A DNA stretch of 64,000 nucleotides from Actinoplanes oblitus (GTDB lineage Bacteria > Actinomycetota > Actinomycetes > Mycobacteriales > Micromonosporaceae), in contig NZ_CP126980.1 in assembly GCF_030252345.1 (NCBI RefSeq), forward strand, positions 3,487,501 to 3,551,500, written 5' to 3'. Position 1 is the first letter of the stretch. Every line of letters starts with the position of its first letter. Positions 34,355-42,784 of this stretch are shown piece after piece. Position numbers and translations under genes: made by a program. The notes below the pieces were generated by a model. It ran no database searches, had not been told where the DNA came from, and saw only the letters and a list, made by a program, of their open reading frames with translations.

Positions 34355-34978
34355 GTGGTCCGGGTTCTGGTGGCGGACGACCATCCCATCGTGCGGGCCG
34401 GGTTCCGTGCGGTGCTGGAGACGGAACCGGGTCTGGAGGTGGTCGCCGAGGCAGCTACGGCGGAGGAGGCGGTGAACCGGTCCGCGGCGGGTGACATCGA
34501 CGTGGTGCTGATGGATCTGCGGTTCCGGGGCGGGATGACCGGGGCCGAGGCCACCGCCGCGATCACCACCCGGGCGAGGGCGCCGCGGGTGGTGATCGTG
34601 ACGACCTACGGCACTGACGCGGACACGCTGCCGGCGCTCGATGCCGGTGCCACGTCGTATCTGTTGAAGGACGCCTCCGCGGACGTTCTGATCGAGGCGG
34701 TGCGCACCGCGGCGGCGGGCCGGCCGACATTGGCGCCGGCGATCGCGGACCGGCTGCTGCGGCGGGTGCGTAATCCCGCGCGGGTGCTGACCCGCCGGGA
34801 GATCGAGGTGATGGCGCTCGTTGCCGAGGGTCTGTCGAATCAGGCGATCGGTGCCCGGCTGCATCTGACCGCGGGCACGGTCAAATCGCACCTGGCACGG
34901 ATCTACGCGAAACTCGACGTCGACTCCCGGACCGCCGCGATCGCCGCCGCCACCGACCTCGGACTGATCAGCCGTTAG
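34355..34978 (+). CDS. NarL/FixJ-family response regulator
   Basis: The receiver domain starts at VVRVLVADDHPIVRAGF, with phospho-acceptor Asp54 in LMDLRFRG and conserved Lys in LLKDAS; the C-terminal LuxR-type HTH has LTRREIEVMALVAEGLSNQAIGARLHLTAGTVKSHLARIYAKL. GTG 34355 is chosen because it puts the Asp at residue 54, as in nearly all NarL proteins, giving 207 residues. The frame is open to GTG 34130 and ATG 34139, which would add about 72-75 Gly/Ser/Pro/Ala repeat residues. It is the partner of the upstream kinase and probably activates the divergent ABC exporter operon. Confidence 0.85.
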   Translation: MVRVLVADDHPIVRAGFRAVLETEPGLEVVAEAATAEEAVNRSAAGDIDVVLMDLRFRGGMTGAEATAAITTRARAPRVVIVTTYGTDADTLPALDAGATSYLLKDASADVLIEAVRTAAAGRPTLAPAIADRLLRRVRNPARVLTRREIEVMALVAEGLSNQAIGARLHLTAGTVKSHLARIYAKLDVDSRTAAIAAATDLGLISR

Positions 34979-35292
34979 CGGCATGGCCCCGGTCGGTTGG
35001 TGGTGGCGCGACCCGCGGTTGGTCGGTGTGGCGGCTACAACCGGCGAGCGGTGGCGCGGCCCCGGCCGGTTGGTGGTGGCGCGACCCCCGATCGGTCGGT
35101 GTGGCGCGGCTACAACCGGTTGGTGGTGGCGCGACCCCCGGCCGGTCGGTGTGGCGCGACTACAACCGGCCGGCGACGCCGAGACCGGGGCGGTCGTGAT
35201 GGCTAGGGACGGGCGGTCGGCAGTGAGACTCTGCTCGGTAGTGGCGAGGCGGGGCTCGGCCGGAAGTGGGGAGGCCTGGAGAGGCGAGACCG
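34979..35292. repeat. Gene-free gap with a 50-bp tandem repeat
   Basis: Three copies of a unit beginning GGTTGGTGGTGGCGCGACC and ending in GGCTACAACC start at 34995, 35068 and 35118; the last two are 50 bases apart, and the first carries a 23-base insertion. The rest of the gap up to the SDR stop at 35293 is non-repetitive and holds no convincing gene. The unit is different from the 62-bp family. Confidence 0.7.
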
Positions 35293-36216
35293 TCAGCCGG
35301 TGGGGGCGAGGGAGCGGCCCGCCGCGAGGATCGTCTCGCTGGTGGCGCGCGGGTTCCAGCCCAGCACCCGGCGGGCCTTCTCGTTGGAGATCTGCTTCTG
35401 GTGGCCCAGCCCCTCGACGGGCGGCAGCAGCGCCGTCGGTATCCGGGACGCGGCTTCGCCGAGACCGGTGCGGAGCGTCGCCGCGATGTCCTTCAGGGGG
35501 ATGGCCGGGCCGTTCGCGATCAGGAAGCGTTCGCCGTCCACGCCCGGGGTCACCATCGCTCGCACGTGCGCGTCGGCCACGTCCCGCACGTCCACGATGG
35601 GCAAAAAGATGTCCGGGATCCCCGGCATCCGGCCGGTCAGCAGCCGCTGCACGATGTGGTTGCCGCCGGAGACCTCGCTGCCCAGTGCCGGGCCCAGCAC
35701 GGCCACCGGCAGCAGCGTGGTCAGCTCCATCGCGCCGCGGTCGAACTCCCACGCGGCCCGCTCGGCGAACACCTTGCTGCGCCCGTACGCGTCCATGCCC
35801 GGCCCGTCGAGCACCGACCAGTCCCGTTCCGTGAAGACGTGATCGGTGGGCGGGTGACCGAACCCGGCCGCGTGGAACGCCGAGGTCAGCACCACTCGCC
35901 GCACCCCGGCGTCCCGCGCCGCCCGGAGCACGCGCAGCGTGCCCCGCCGCGCCGGGACAATCAGATCGTCCTCGTTCTCGACGGGCCCAGGCCGCACCGG
36001 CGACGCCACGTGCAGCACGTAGTCGACGCCTTCCGCCGCCGCCGTCCACCCGGCGTCGTCCAGCAGGTCGGCCTGGACGAACTCCACCCCGTCGATCGCC
36101 GGCTTCCGCGCCCGCACCGTCGCCCGCACCCGACAGCCCCGATCGAGCAGCTCCCGGATGACATATCCGGCGATGAACCCGGCGCCGCCGGTGACAAGCA
36201 CTCGCTGTTTCGTCAT
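35293..36216 (-). CDS. NAD-dependent epimerase/dehydratase-family (extended SDR)
   Basis: A 307-residue extended SDR of the dihydroflavonol-reductase-like group. VLVTGGAGFIAGYVI (residues 6-20) is the GxxGxxA dinucleotide loop, LHVASPVRPGP follows strand 4, the catalytic Tyr-Lys pair lies in YGRSK near 145, and the C-terminal HQKQISNEKARRVLGWNPR is typical of the family. Substrates are aldehydes, ketones or nucleotide sugars. It is divergent from an XRE regulator with a 102-base gap, which is a common regulator-target layout. Confidence 0.86.
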   Translation of the reverse strand: MTKQRVLVTGGAGFIAGYVIRELLDRGCRVRATVRARKPAIDGVEFVQADLLDDAGWTAAAEGVDYVLHVASPVRPGPVENEDDLIVPARRGTLRVLRAARDAGVRRVVLTSAFHAAGFGHPPTDHVFTERDWSVLDGPGMDAYGRSKVFAERAAWEFDRGAMELTTLLPVAVLGPALGSEVSGGNHIVQRLLTGRMPGIPDIFLPIVDVRDVADAHVRAMVTPGVDGERFLIANGPAIPLKDIAATLRTGLGEAASRIPTALLPPVEGLGHQKQISNEKARRVLGWNPRATSETILAAGRSLAPTG

Positions 36217-36318
36217 GCCCCCACGATCCGATCACCGGGCCGGCCGTTCCAGGCCCCGCTCAGCCAGGGGTCTCCCGGGACCCCCGTACGGTCCGGACGG
36301 GAGCCCTACCGTGGGGGC

Positions 36319-37194
36319 ATGACCGCCTCCGAGGATCCGCGCCTGCTCGGCGCCTTCCTGCGCGCCCGCCGCGAACTCGTCACCCCCGAGGAGGCCGGCA
36401 TCCCGGTCGTCGGCGTCCGCCGGGTGCCCGGCCTGCGCCGCGAGGAGGTCGCGATGCTGGCCGGCATCAGCGCCGACTACTACCTCCGCCTGGAACGCGG
36501 CCGCGACCGGCACCCGTCGGTGCAGGTCCTCGAATCGCTGGCCCGGGTGCTGCGCCTGGACGACGACGCCCGCGCCTACCTGCTCGGTCTCGCCGCCGAC
36601 AAACCGCGCCGTCCCCGTCGCCCGCGCCGCGAGACGGTGCCGCCCAGCACCGGCAAGCTCGTCGCGACGCTTCCGCTGCCGGCCTTCGTCGAGGGCCGGC
36701 ACATGGACGTGCTGGCCGCGAACCCGCTGGCCACCGCCCTGTCCCCGCGCCTGGTCCGGGGTGGGAACCGGCTGCGCGACGTCTTCCTCGACCCGGCCGA
36801 GCAGGCACTGTTCCCGGACTTCGAGCTGGCCGCCGGGCACCTGGTCGCCGGTTTCCGGGAGGCGGTCGGCACCGACACCGACGATCCCCGCTGCATCGAG
36901 CTGGTCGGCGAGCTGTCCCTGGCCAGCCCGTTGTTCCGCCGGCTCTGGGCGCGCCACGACGTGCGGCCCCGAGCCGGCGCGGTCGTGCGGTTCGACCATC
37001 CGCAGCTCGGCGAACTCCGGCTCAACCGGGAGAAACTCCTGATCACCGGCACCGACGGCATCCTCCTGGTGATCTACCACCCCGATCAGGGCTCCGCCGA
37101 CGCCGAGAAGTTGACGCTGCTCGCGGCGTCCCTTCCGGCGCCCGGTCAGGACGAGTCGCGCAGGGACGCGAAGACGACGACGTTGTCCACGTAG
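36319..37194 (+). CDS. XRE-family regulator with MmyB-like ligand domain
   Basis: A 291-residue regulator. The N-terminal HTH_31-type XRE domain has LGAFLRARRELV, RRVPGLRREEVAMLAGISADYYLRLERGRDRHPS (residues about 35-70) and a linker helix; residues 115-280 match the MmyB-like domain (PAFVEGRHMDVLAANPLATAL, LRDVFLDPAEQALFPD, FDHPQLGELRLNREKLLI), which binds a fatty-acid-like ligand in MmyB. ATG 36319 lies 17 bases downstream of a GACGGGAGCC stretch. Its 3' end overlaps the convergent sortase gene by 49 bases. It probably represses the divergent SDR gene. Confidence 0.88.
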   Translation: MTASEDPRLLGAFLRARRELVTPEEAGIPVVGVRRVPGLRREEVAMLAGISADYYLRLERGRDRHPSVQVLESLARVLRLDDDARAYLLGLAADKPRRPRRPRRETVPPSTGKLVATLPLPAFVEGRHMDVLAANPLATALSPRLVRGGNRLRDVFLDPAEQALFPDFELAAGHLVAGFREAVGTDTDDPRCIELVGELSLASPLFRRLWARHDVRPRAGAVVRFDHPQLGELRLNREKLLITGTDGILLVIYHPDQGSADAEKLTLLAASLPAPGQDESRRDAKTTTLST

Positions 37195-38593
37195 TGCCCG
37201 GCGTCCCGGTCGAAGTCCCCGCCGCAGGTGACCAGGCGCAGCCCCGCATGGTCGATCGGCCCGTAGACCGCCCCGGCCGGGAAGGCACTCTTCGGATAGC
37301 GGCCGATCCGGTCCACCGCGAAGACGGCAACCGTCCCGTCCCGCCGGGTGATCCGGATCGCAGCGCCTCGCCGCAGGTGGGACAGCCGGGCGAAGGATCC
37401 GGCCGCCCCGCGATAGTCGACGTGCCCGGCCAGCACGGCGGGCCCGAGCGAGCCCGGCACCGGCGCCCTGGTGAACCAGCCGACCGTCCGGGCGTCGGTG
37501 GGCACTCGCATGGTGCCGTCCGGTTCCAGACCGAGAGCGGCCACCGGCGCGGCGACCCGCAACGCCGGGATCTCCAGCCGAGCCGGTGGCGACTCCGGCA
37601 GGAGGGGCCCGGAGATCAGCGCGGAGGCATCGCCGGCGACGATCCCGGCGGAGGCGCCGAGAGCGGGTGCGGCGGCAGAACTCGCGATGGGCGCGGTGGG
37701 GGAGCCCGCGGGGGAGGTGGTGATGAGCCGCCCGCAGACCAGAACGGCGAGGAGCCCGACGTCACGGTGATGGGAGGCGCGGCGCCGGCGATACAGCACG
37801 ACCCCCACCCCGAGCACGACGAGCCCGCCGTACCCGTACCGAAAACCGGTCCGGACGCTCCCGTCACCCGCCGCGATCCCGCCCACCGGAACCGACCCGG
37901 CGGCCGCCCCCGAAACCATCCCGCACAACGCCGGATCCGTCGCCTCCTCCGGAATCCCACTCAACCCGGCCGCCGCCGCGAACGTCGACTCGCCGAGACC
38001 GTCCAGGTCGTACCTCCGGTTCTGGTTCACGTCGATGCCGTGCTCCACGATGTGCAGGTCCGGCAGGTGCTCGACGGTGCCCGGCGGCAGGTCGGCGGCC
38101 GGGATCGTCCGGTCGTAGGCGAGCGCACCCCGCGCGTCCGCCACCGGCATCCGGTCGACGGCCAGTCCGCTGGCCCGTGAGATGTCACCGCGCGTGGTCA
38201 GCGACAGGAAGATGTCGCCGTAGTCCGGCATGCCCTCCTCGGTGGTGAGGTAGCCCTCGTGGTCGCGGTCGGCGGACCGGCTCGGGCAGTGGAAGTTCAT
38301 CCCGGTGGTGGAGCCGTGCAGGTGCTGGGCGTGCGCGGCGTTCGGCACCAGGTGGGTGGAGCGGATGCTGACCGCGAGGTCGCCGTTCGGCAGGGCGGTC
38401 AGCGTGGCAGTGCCGCTCGCGCCGGAGTCGTTCAGGGCGAAGAGCCGGACCTGCACCGCCGTGCCCGCGGAGGCGGCGCCCGGCGTGGCCGACGGCGGCG
38501 CGACGGCCGGGGCGGCCGACACAAGCACGGCCGGGCCGCCGACAGCAGCGCGACGGCCGCCGCAGCCGCCGCGACCGGAACCAGGATGCGCAT
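37146..38593 (-). CDS. CHRD-like surface protein fused to class F sortase, N-terminus frameshifted
   Basis: One long frame encodes two proteins normally separate. The N-terminal half is an extracellular CHRD-like domain (VQVRLFALNDSGASGTATL, HAQHLHG), followed by a membrane helix and RRRR stop-transfer near 37800. After a short cytosolic loop a second helix (GLLAVLVCGRLITT) leads to a class F/E sortase with HVDYRG (catalytic His), LVTCGGDFD (catalytic Cys near 37225) and a C-terminal Arg region. No stop or usable start separates them. The signal peptide MRILVPVAAAAAAVALLSA begins at ATG 38593 behind GGGGAGG, but in a different frame; the first in-frame start is GTG 38528. A one-base indel, or a sequencing error, near 38530-38590 is likely. 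Confidence 0.72.
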
Positions 38594-38606
38594 CACTGCC
38601 TCCCCG

Positions 38607-38684
38607 CCCCATCCCGCCGGACCCGATCACCTCCAGCAGCCGATACCGGCCACCCACCCGATCGTCCGTCGCATCCACGGCCAT
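38607..38684 (-). pseudogene. Truncated serine/threonine protein kinase N-terminus
   Basis: From ATG 38684 the minus strand reads MAVDATDDRVGGRYRLLEVI then GSGGMG, the classic start and glycine-rich ATP loop of an actinobacterial PknB-type kinase. The homology stops abruptly at 38607, where the ribosome binding site of the CHRD/sortase gene begins; the VAL-K and later kinase motifs are absent. It is either a deletion scar or, less likely, a fragment that is still translated into the following frame. Confidence 0.6.
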
Positions 38685-38967
38685 CTCCGCACCCCCGACC
38701 TCCCGGTTGCCAGGCATTCGCCACCGTGGAGCGGGTGGATGGGTGGATTGTGGAAATCGTTCACCATCACATTCGAAAGATCGATGACTCGGATCGCGCT
38801 GATCACTGATCGTCGCTCCCGCCAGGGACCCTTCCGGGCCGGGCTGGCCGCTGCGCGTCCAGAACGCCCGGCCCGCAAGGGCGACGTCCGCGGGTGGTCG
38901 CGACGTGCCAACCCGACAACCCGGAGGCGGCGGCTCGCGGTCGTGCGGCCGGCCCTCGAGCTGTCGG

Positions 38968-39696
38968 TCAGGTGAGGTCGACCTGGGCTTGGAGAGGGGT
39001 GGTCGGGGTGGCCGAGGCGGGGGCCTTCTCGATGGTGACGCCGACGGCGGTGGCGGTGGGCAGGCCGGTGACGAGCTGGGTGGCGACCGACTGGCCCTCG
39101 CCGAGGCTGCCGGCCGAGGCGGGCACCCCGGAACGGATGGTCCACAGCTGGTAGACGCGGCCGCCGGCCGGGGGACGGGCGGCGGCCAGCTGGATCACGC
39201 CGGCGTCGCGCAGCCGGGACGTCGCCACGCGGACGGTGCCACCGCTGGTCAACGGCTGTTCGTGCCACACCACGTCCGGGGCGGTGAGCACGGAACGGAC
39301 CTGCTCGGCGACGGCGGGCTGCTGCTCGTCGCGTACCGTAAGCCGTTGGCTCACATAGACGGCCGTGCCCGCGCCGACCGCCGCGACCACGGCGGCGGCC
39401 GCGGCGGTCAACCGCAAGCGGCGCGACGGCCGGGTGCGCGGCGATGACGACCGGCCCGGCGAAGCGGCCGGGAGCTGGCGGGTCTCCGCGATCCGGGCCA
39501 GCACGGTGTCCCGCATCCCGGCCGGCGGCGCCGACCACAACCCGTCGGCCAGCAGCGATGCCGTCTCCAGCAGTTCGGCGGTCTCGTCCCGGCAGGCCTC
39601 GCAGTCACGCAGGTGCCGCTCGAAGGCGGCCCGCTCCAGGTCGTCGAGCGCGTCCAGCGCGTACGCCCCGGCCAGGGCGTGGATGTCGACGTTCAC
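38968..39696 (-). CDS. rskA: Anti-sigma factor RskA-like
   Basis: A 242-residue membrane anti-sigma factor. The N-terminal zinc-binding anti-sigma domain has HALAGAYALDALDDLERAAFERHLRDCEACRDE (HxxxCxxC, residues about 28-35). A single transmembrane helix follows near residue 97-117, and an extracytoplasmic RskA domain with VYQLWTIRSGVPASAG and a VGVTIEKAPASATPTTP tail completes it. GTG 39696 overlaps the stop of the sigma factor gene by 4 bases. RskA holds its SigK partner at the membrane and releases it after regulated proteolysis. Confidence 0.9.
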   Translation of the reverse strand: MNVDIHALAGAYALDALDDLERAAFERHLRDCEACRDETAELLETASLLADGLWSAPPAGMRDTVLARIAETRQLPAASPGRSSSPRTRPSRRLRLTAAAAAVVAAVGAGTAVYVSQRLTVRDEQQPAVAEQVRSVLTAPDVVWHEQPLTSGGTVRVATSRLRDAGVIQLAAARPPAGGRVYQLWTIRSGVPASAGSLGEGQSVATQLVTGLPTATAVGVTIEKAPASATPTTPLQAQVDLT

Positions 39697-40289
39697 GCCG
39701 CCGCCCCCGTTCCCAGGCAGTCCCGCAACCTGATCAGACCGTCCCGCATCCTGGTCTTCACGGTCGGCAGCGACACGCCGAGCAGCTTGGACACCTGCGG
39801 ATACGAGTGACCCTGGTAGTACGCGAGGGTGACCGCCTGCCGCTGCAACTCGGTGAGGCCGTCCAGGCAGTGCCGCACCTGCTGGCGCTCGATCCGGCCG
39901 GTCACCTCGTCGGCGACCTCGTCATAGGGAGTGTCCAGCGCGGCGGCGCCGGCCCGCAGAGTTCGGGAGGCCGCCGCCTGCTCGGCGCGGACCCGGTCGA
40001 CAGCCCGGCGGTGCGCGATCGTGAAGATCCAGGCGGTGGGCGAGCCGCGCGCCGGGTCGAACCGGGCGGCCGTGCGCCAGATCTCGACGAGCACCTCCTG
40101 CGCGACCTCCTCGGCCTGCGCCGGGTCGCCGAGGACCCGCCGGACCAGGCCGAACACGCGCGGGGCGAACAGGTCGTACAGCGGGCCGAAGGCCTTCTCG
40201 TCGCCGCCGGCGACGGCCTTGAGGAGGGCGCCGGCGTCGGGCGCGGCGGCCGGATGCGCCTGGCGGCCTTCGACGCCACTGTCTGCCAT
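39693..40289 (-). CDS. sigK: ECF sigma factor SigK-like
   Basis: A 198-residue group IV sigma factor. Region 2: AFGPLYDLFAPRVFGLVRRVLGDPAQAEEVAQEVLVEIW and ARGSPTAWIFTIAHRRAVDRVRAEQ (residues about 33-105), with the SPTAWIFTIAHRRAVDRVR signature of the SigK group. Region 4: LTELQRQAVTLAYYQGHSYPQVSKLLGVSLPTVKTRMRDGL. Directly coupled to its RskA-type anti-sigma factor downstream. Likely controls redox- or envelope-related genes and its own operon. Confidence 0.92.
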   Translation of the reverse strand: MADSGVEGRQAHPAAAPDAGALLKAVAGGDEKAFGPLYDLFAPRVFGLVRRVLGDPAQAEEVAQEVLVEIWRTAARFDPARGSPTAWIFTIAHRRAVDRVRAEQAAASRTLRAGAAALDTPYDEVADEVTGRIERQQVRHCLDGLTELQRQAVTLAYYQGHSYPQVSKLLGVSLPTVKTRMRDGLIRLRDCLGTGAAA

Positions 40290-40480
40290 GGCTCCTCAGC
40301 GTACGGGCTGCGGGCCCATTCCGGCATGACCGGCGGCGCCGGCCGGTGGCGTACCGCGCCGGGGCGTTCGACCGCTCTGACCGTTCAGGCAGTCGATACC
40401 GGCCGGTCTGGTGATCTTGAGAAGCCGGAACGGTCGTACGGTGACAGGTCTGCCCCGCAGCCGGATGTCATTGGAGCCTG

Positions 40481-41731
40481 ATGTTCCCCCGCGCCACCCC
40501 CGATCGGTCCCTCCTGCGCGGCGTCACCCAGCGGCGGCTCGGCCGTCGCGACGCGCTGCGGCTCGGCGGCCTCTCCGCGCTCGGCGCGGCTCTGGCCGCG
40601 TGCGGGGTGCAGGGCAAGGGCGGGGCGGCGGCCGGCGTGGACCCGGGTGCGCTGGCGAACTTCTGGCAGGGCAAGAAGCAGAACGGCAAGCTCGACTTCG
40701 CGAACTGGCCGCTGTACATGGACCCGAAGCACCCGGAGTTGGCGAAGTTCACCCAGCGGACCGGCATCCAGGTGAACTACCAGGAGGTCATCCAGGAGAT
40801 GGGCCCCTGGTTCGCCAAGGTGCAGCCGCAGCTGTCGGCCAAGCAGTCGATCGGCTTCGACCTCATGGTGATCACCAACGGCATCCAGTTCGGCCAGTTC
40901 CGCTCGGCCGGGTTCCTGGCCCCGCTCGACCACGACAAGCTGCCGAACTTCACCAGGAACGCCGCCGCGAAGTACGCCACCGAGGCCTTCGACCCGGGCA
41001 ACGTGTTCAGCGTGCCGTGGGCGTCCGGGATCACCGGCATCGCCTACGACCCGGCGAAGACCGGCCGCGAGATCACCAGCCTGGCCGACCTGTGGGACCC
41101 GAAGTTCAAGGGCAAGGTCGGCATGATGTCGGACGTCACCGAGCTGGGCAACTTCGGCCTGCTGGCGTCCGGGATCAAGCCGGCCGGCTCGACCGAGGAC
41201 GACTGGCGCAAGGCGGCCGCCAAGCTCAAGCGGCAGAAGGACGCCGGCATCGTCCGCAAGTACTACGAGCAGGACTACGTCGACGCGCTCGGCAACGGCG
41301 AGCTGTGGATCAGCCAGGCCTGGTCCGGCGACGTCTTCCAGAAGAACCTCTCCGACGGGACGAACCTCAAGTTCGTCATCCCGGCGGAGGGCGGCACCAT
41401 CTGGACCGACAACTTCGCCATCCCGATCACGGCGGCGAACCCGGTGGACGCCCTGATGCTGATCGACTTCTTCTACGAGACGGCGAACGCGGCGTCGCTG
41501 GCCGAGTACATCAACTACGTCTGCCCGGTGCCCGGCGCGCAGGCGCAGATCAAGAAGGACGCGGCGGCGCTGTCCGGATCCGACCGCACCGACATGGAGC
41601 AGGTCGCGGCCAGCCGGCTGGTCTTCCCGAGCGAGGCCGACTACGCGAAGCTGCACTACTACGTCGGCTTCAACACCGCTGAGGAGCAGCAGACCTTCTC
41701 GTCGATCTTCGAGCCGATCGTTCTCGGCTGA
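40481..41731 (+). CDS. PotD-like extracellular binding protein (Tat lipoprotein)
   Basis: A 416-residue spermidine/putrescine-type ABC substrate-binding protein. A Tat-like signal with twin Arg22-Arg23 (GRRDALRLGG) ends in the lipobox LAAC (Cys41), so it is exported folded and lipid-anchored. LDFANWPLYMD is the usual start of the mature PotD fold; GFDLMVITNGIQFGQFRSAGFLAPLD, GITGIAYDP and WISQAWSGDVFQ follow. ATG 40481 follows GGAGCCTG. No permease or ATPase genes are adjacent, so it is an orphan that must work with a transporter elsewhere. It converges with the UbiA gene, 4 bases between stops. Confidence 0.9.
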   Translation: MFPRATPDRSLLRGVTQRRLGRRDALRLGGLSALGAALAACGVQGKGGAAAGVDPGALANFWQGKKQNGKLDFANWPLYMDPKHPELAKFTQRTGIQVNYQEVIQEMGPWFAKVQPQLSAKQSIGFDLMVITNGIQFGQFRSAGFLAPLDHDKLPNFTRNAAAKYATEAFDPGNVFSVPWASGITGIAYDPAKTGREITSLADLWDPKFKGKVGMMSDVTELGNFGLLASGIKPAGSTEDDWRKAAAKLKRQKDAGIVRKYYEQDYVDALGNGELWISQAWSGDVFQKNLSDGTNLKFVIPAEGGTIWTDNFAIPITAANPVDALMLIDFFYETANAASLAEYINYVCPVPGAQAQIKKDAAALSGSDRTDMEQVAASRLVFPSEADYAKLHYYVGFNTAEEQQTFSSIFEPIVLG

Positions 41732-41735
41732 CGCG

Positions 41736-42614
41736 CTACGCCGCCAGGTAGGCGGCGGCGAAGCCCGCGGTGGGAATGCCGAACAGGACGGACACCACCG
41801 CGAGCCGGGAGATCGTCGGGTGCCGGGTCAGCGCGGCGTACCCGCCGAGAAGGATCGGCACCGTCACCAGCTGCGGTACCAGTGTCGACCGGGGCACCAC
41901 CACGTCGAACGCGGCGCTGAGCAGGCACACCGCCAGCGCCGCGCCCCACAGGCCCAGCCCCAGCCGGTACGCGGTACGCGCCCCGAACCGCACCGCGAAC
42001 GTGGTGTCCCCGGCCCCGGTGTCGGCGGCCAGGTCGATCACCGTGGTCGGCACGTAGAGCGCCGCCGCGAACAGCACCCCGATCACCCCGATCGGCCACG
42101 GGAACTCCCACGGCGCCCGGGTGATCGCCCAGCCGGCGGCCGGTGCGACCAGGCCCACCACCAGGGCGTTGACCGTGACGTCCCAGCCCGGCCGGGTCTT
42201 CAGCCGCAGCGGCGGGACACTGTAGGCCCGGCCGAGCGCCAGCACCCCGGCGACGCCGAGCACGAACAGCGGGCCGACGAGCAGCGCCGCACCGAGCGAG
42301 GCGAGGGCCAGCACCCGGTACCAGAACCGGAGCCGTCCGTCGGACACCGCCCCGGTGACCAGGGGCGCCGTCGCCTTCCGTGGATTGGCCCGGTCGCTGG
42401 GCAGGTCGTGCAGGTCGTTCTGAGCGAGTACCGCGCCCCAGACCAGCGGTCCGAGAACGACCAGTGCGACCAGGGCCCGCCCGGTGTCCGCCGGCAGCCA
42501 GGAGTGCCCGGCCAGCACCGTCCCGAGATAGGCCGGCACCCAGGAGACCGGCCAGAACCAGGGCCGGGAGACGGCGACCAGCAGGGCCGTGGGTCGCTCC
42601 GTCAGTGCTGTCAT
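41736..42614 (-). CDS. UbiA-family prenyltransferase
   Basis: A 292-residue polytopic enzyme with about eight helices. The two prenyl-diphosphate Mg2+-binding motifs are present: NDLHDLPSDRANPRK near residue 75-90 (NDxxDxxxD) and DLAADTGAGD near 190-200. It attaches an isoprenoid chain to an aromatic or other acceptor, as in quinone or hopanoid-type pathways; the acceptor is not predictable. ATG 42614 is chosen over upstream ATG 42653 because GGGGAGG lies 10 bases before it. It stands alone, so it is probably a specialised prenyltransferase rather than MenA of a quinone operon. Confidence 0.85.
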   Translation of the reverse strand: MTALTERPTALLVAVSRPWFWPVSWVPAYLGTVLAGHSWLPADTGRALVALVVLGPLVWGAVLAQNDLHDLPSDRANPRKATAPLVTGAVSDGRLRFWYRVLALASLGAALLVGPLFVLGVAGVLALGRAYSVPPLRLKTRPGWDVTVNALVVGLVAPAAGWAITRAPWEFPWPIGVIGVLFAAALYVPTTVIDLAADTGAGDTTFAVRFGARTAYRLGLGLWGAALAVCLLSAAFDVVVPRSTLVPQLVTVPILLGGYAALTRHPTISRLAVVSVLFGIPTAGFAAAYLAA

Positions 42615-42784
42615 GCCGGGCATCCTCCCCGCCGGCCGCGGTGCCGGCTCCACCGATCATCGGCGCATCACGGCGGCCGCTCCTCCCTTCGCGGAGGGAA
42701 CGATCTCCCTCTGCGGAGGGATCGCTTCGGGGCGGGACGCGACGAGTGTGTGAGTCGTCCCGGCACGAAGGTCGCGCCAGGGTC

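Noticed and set aside
33827..36235. An 802-codon minus-strand ORF
   Set aside because: It runs against the kinase/regulator genes through repeats and through the real SDR gene in another frame.
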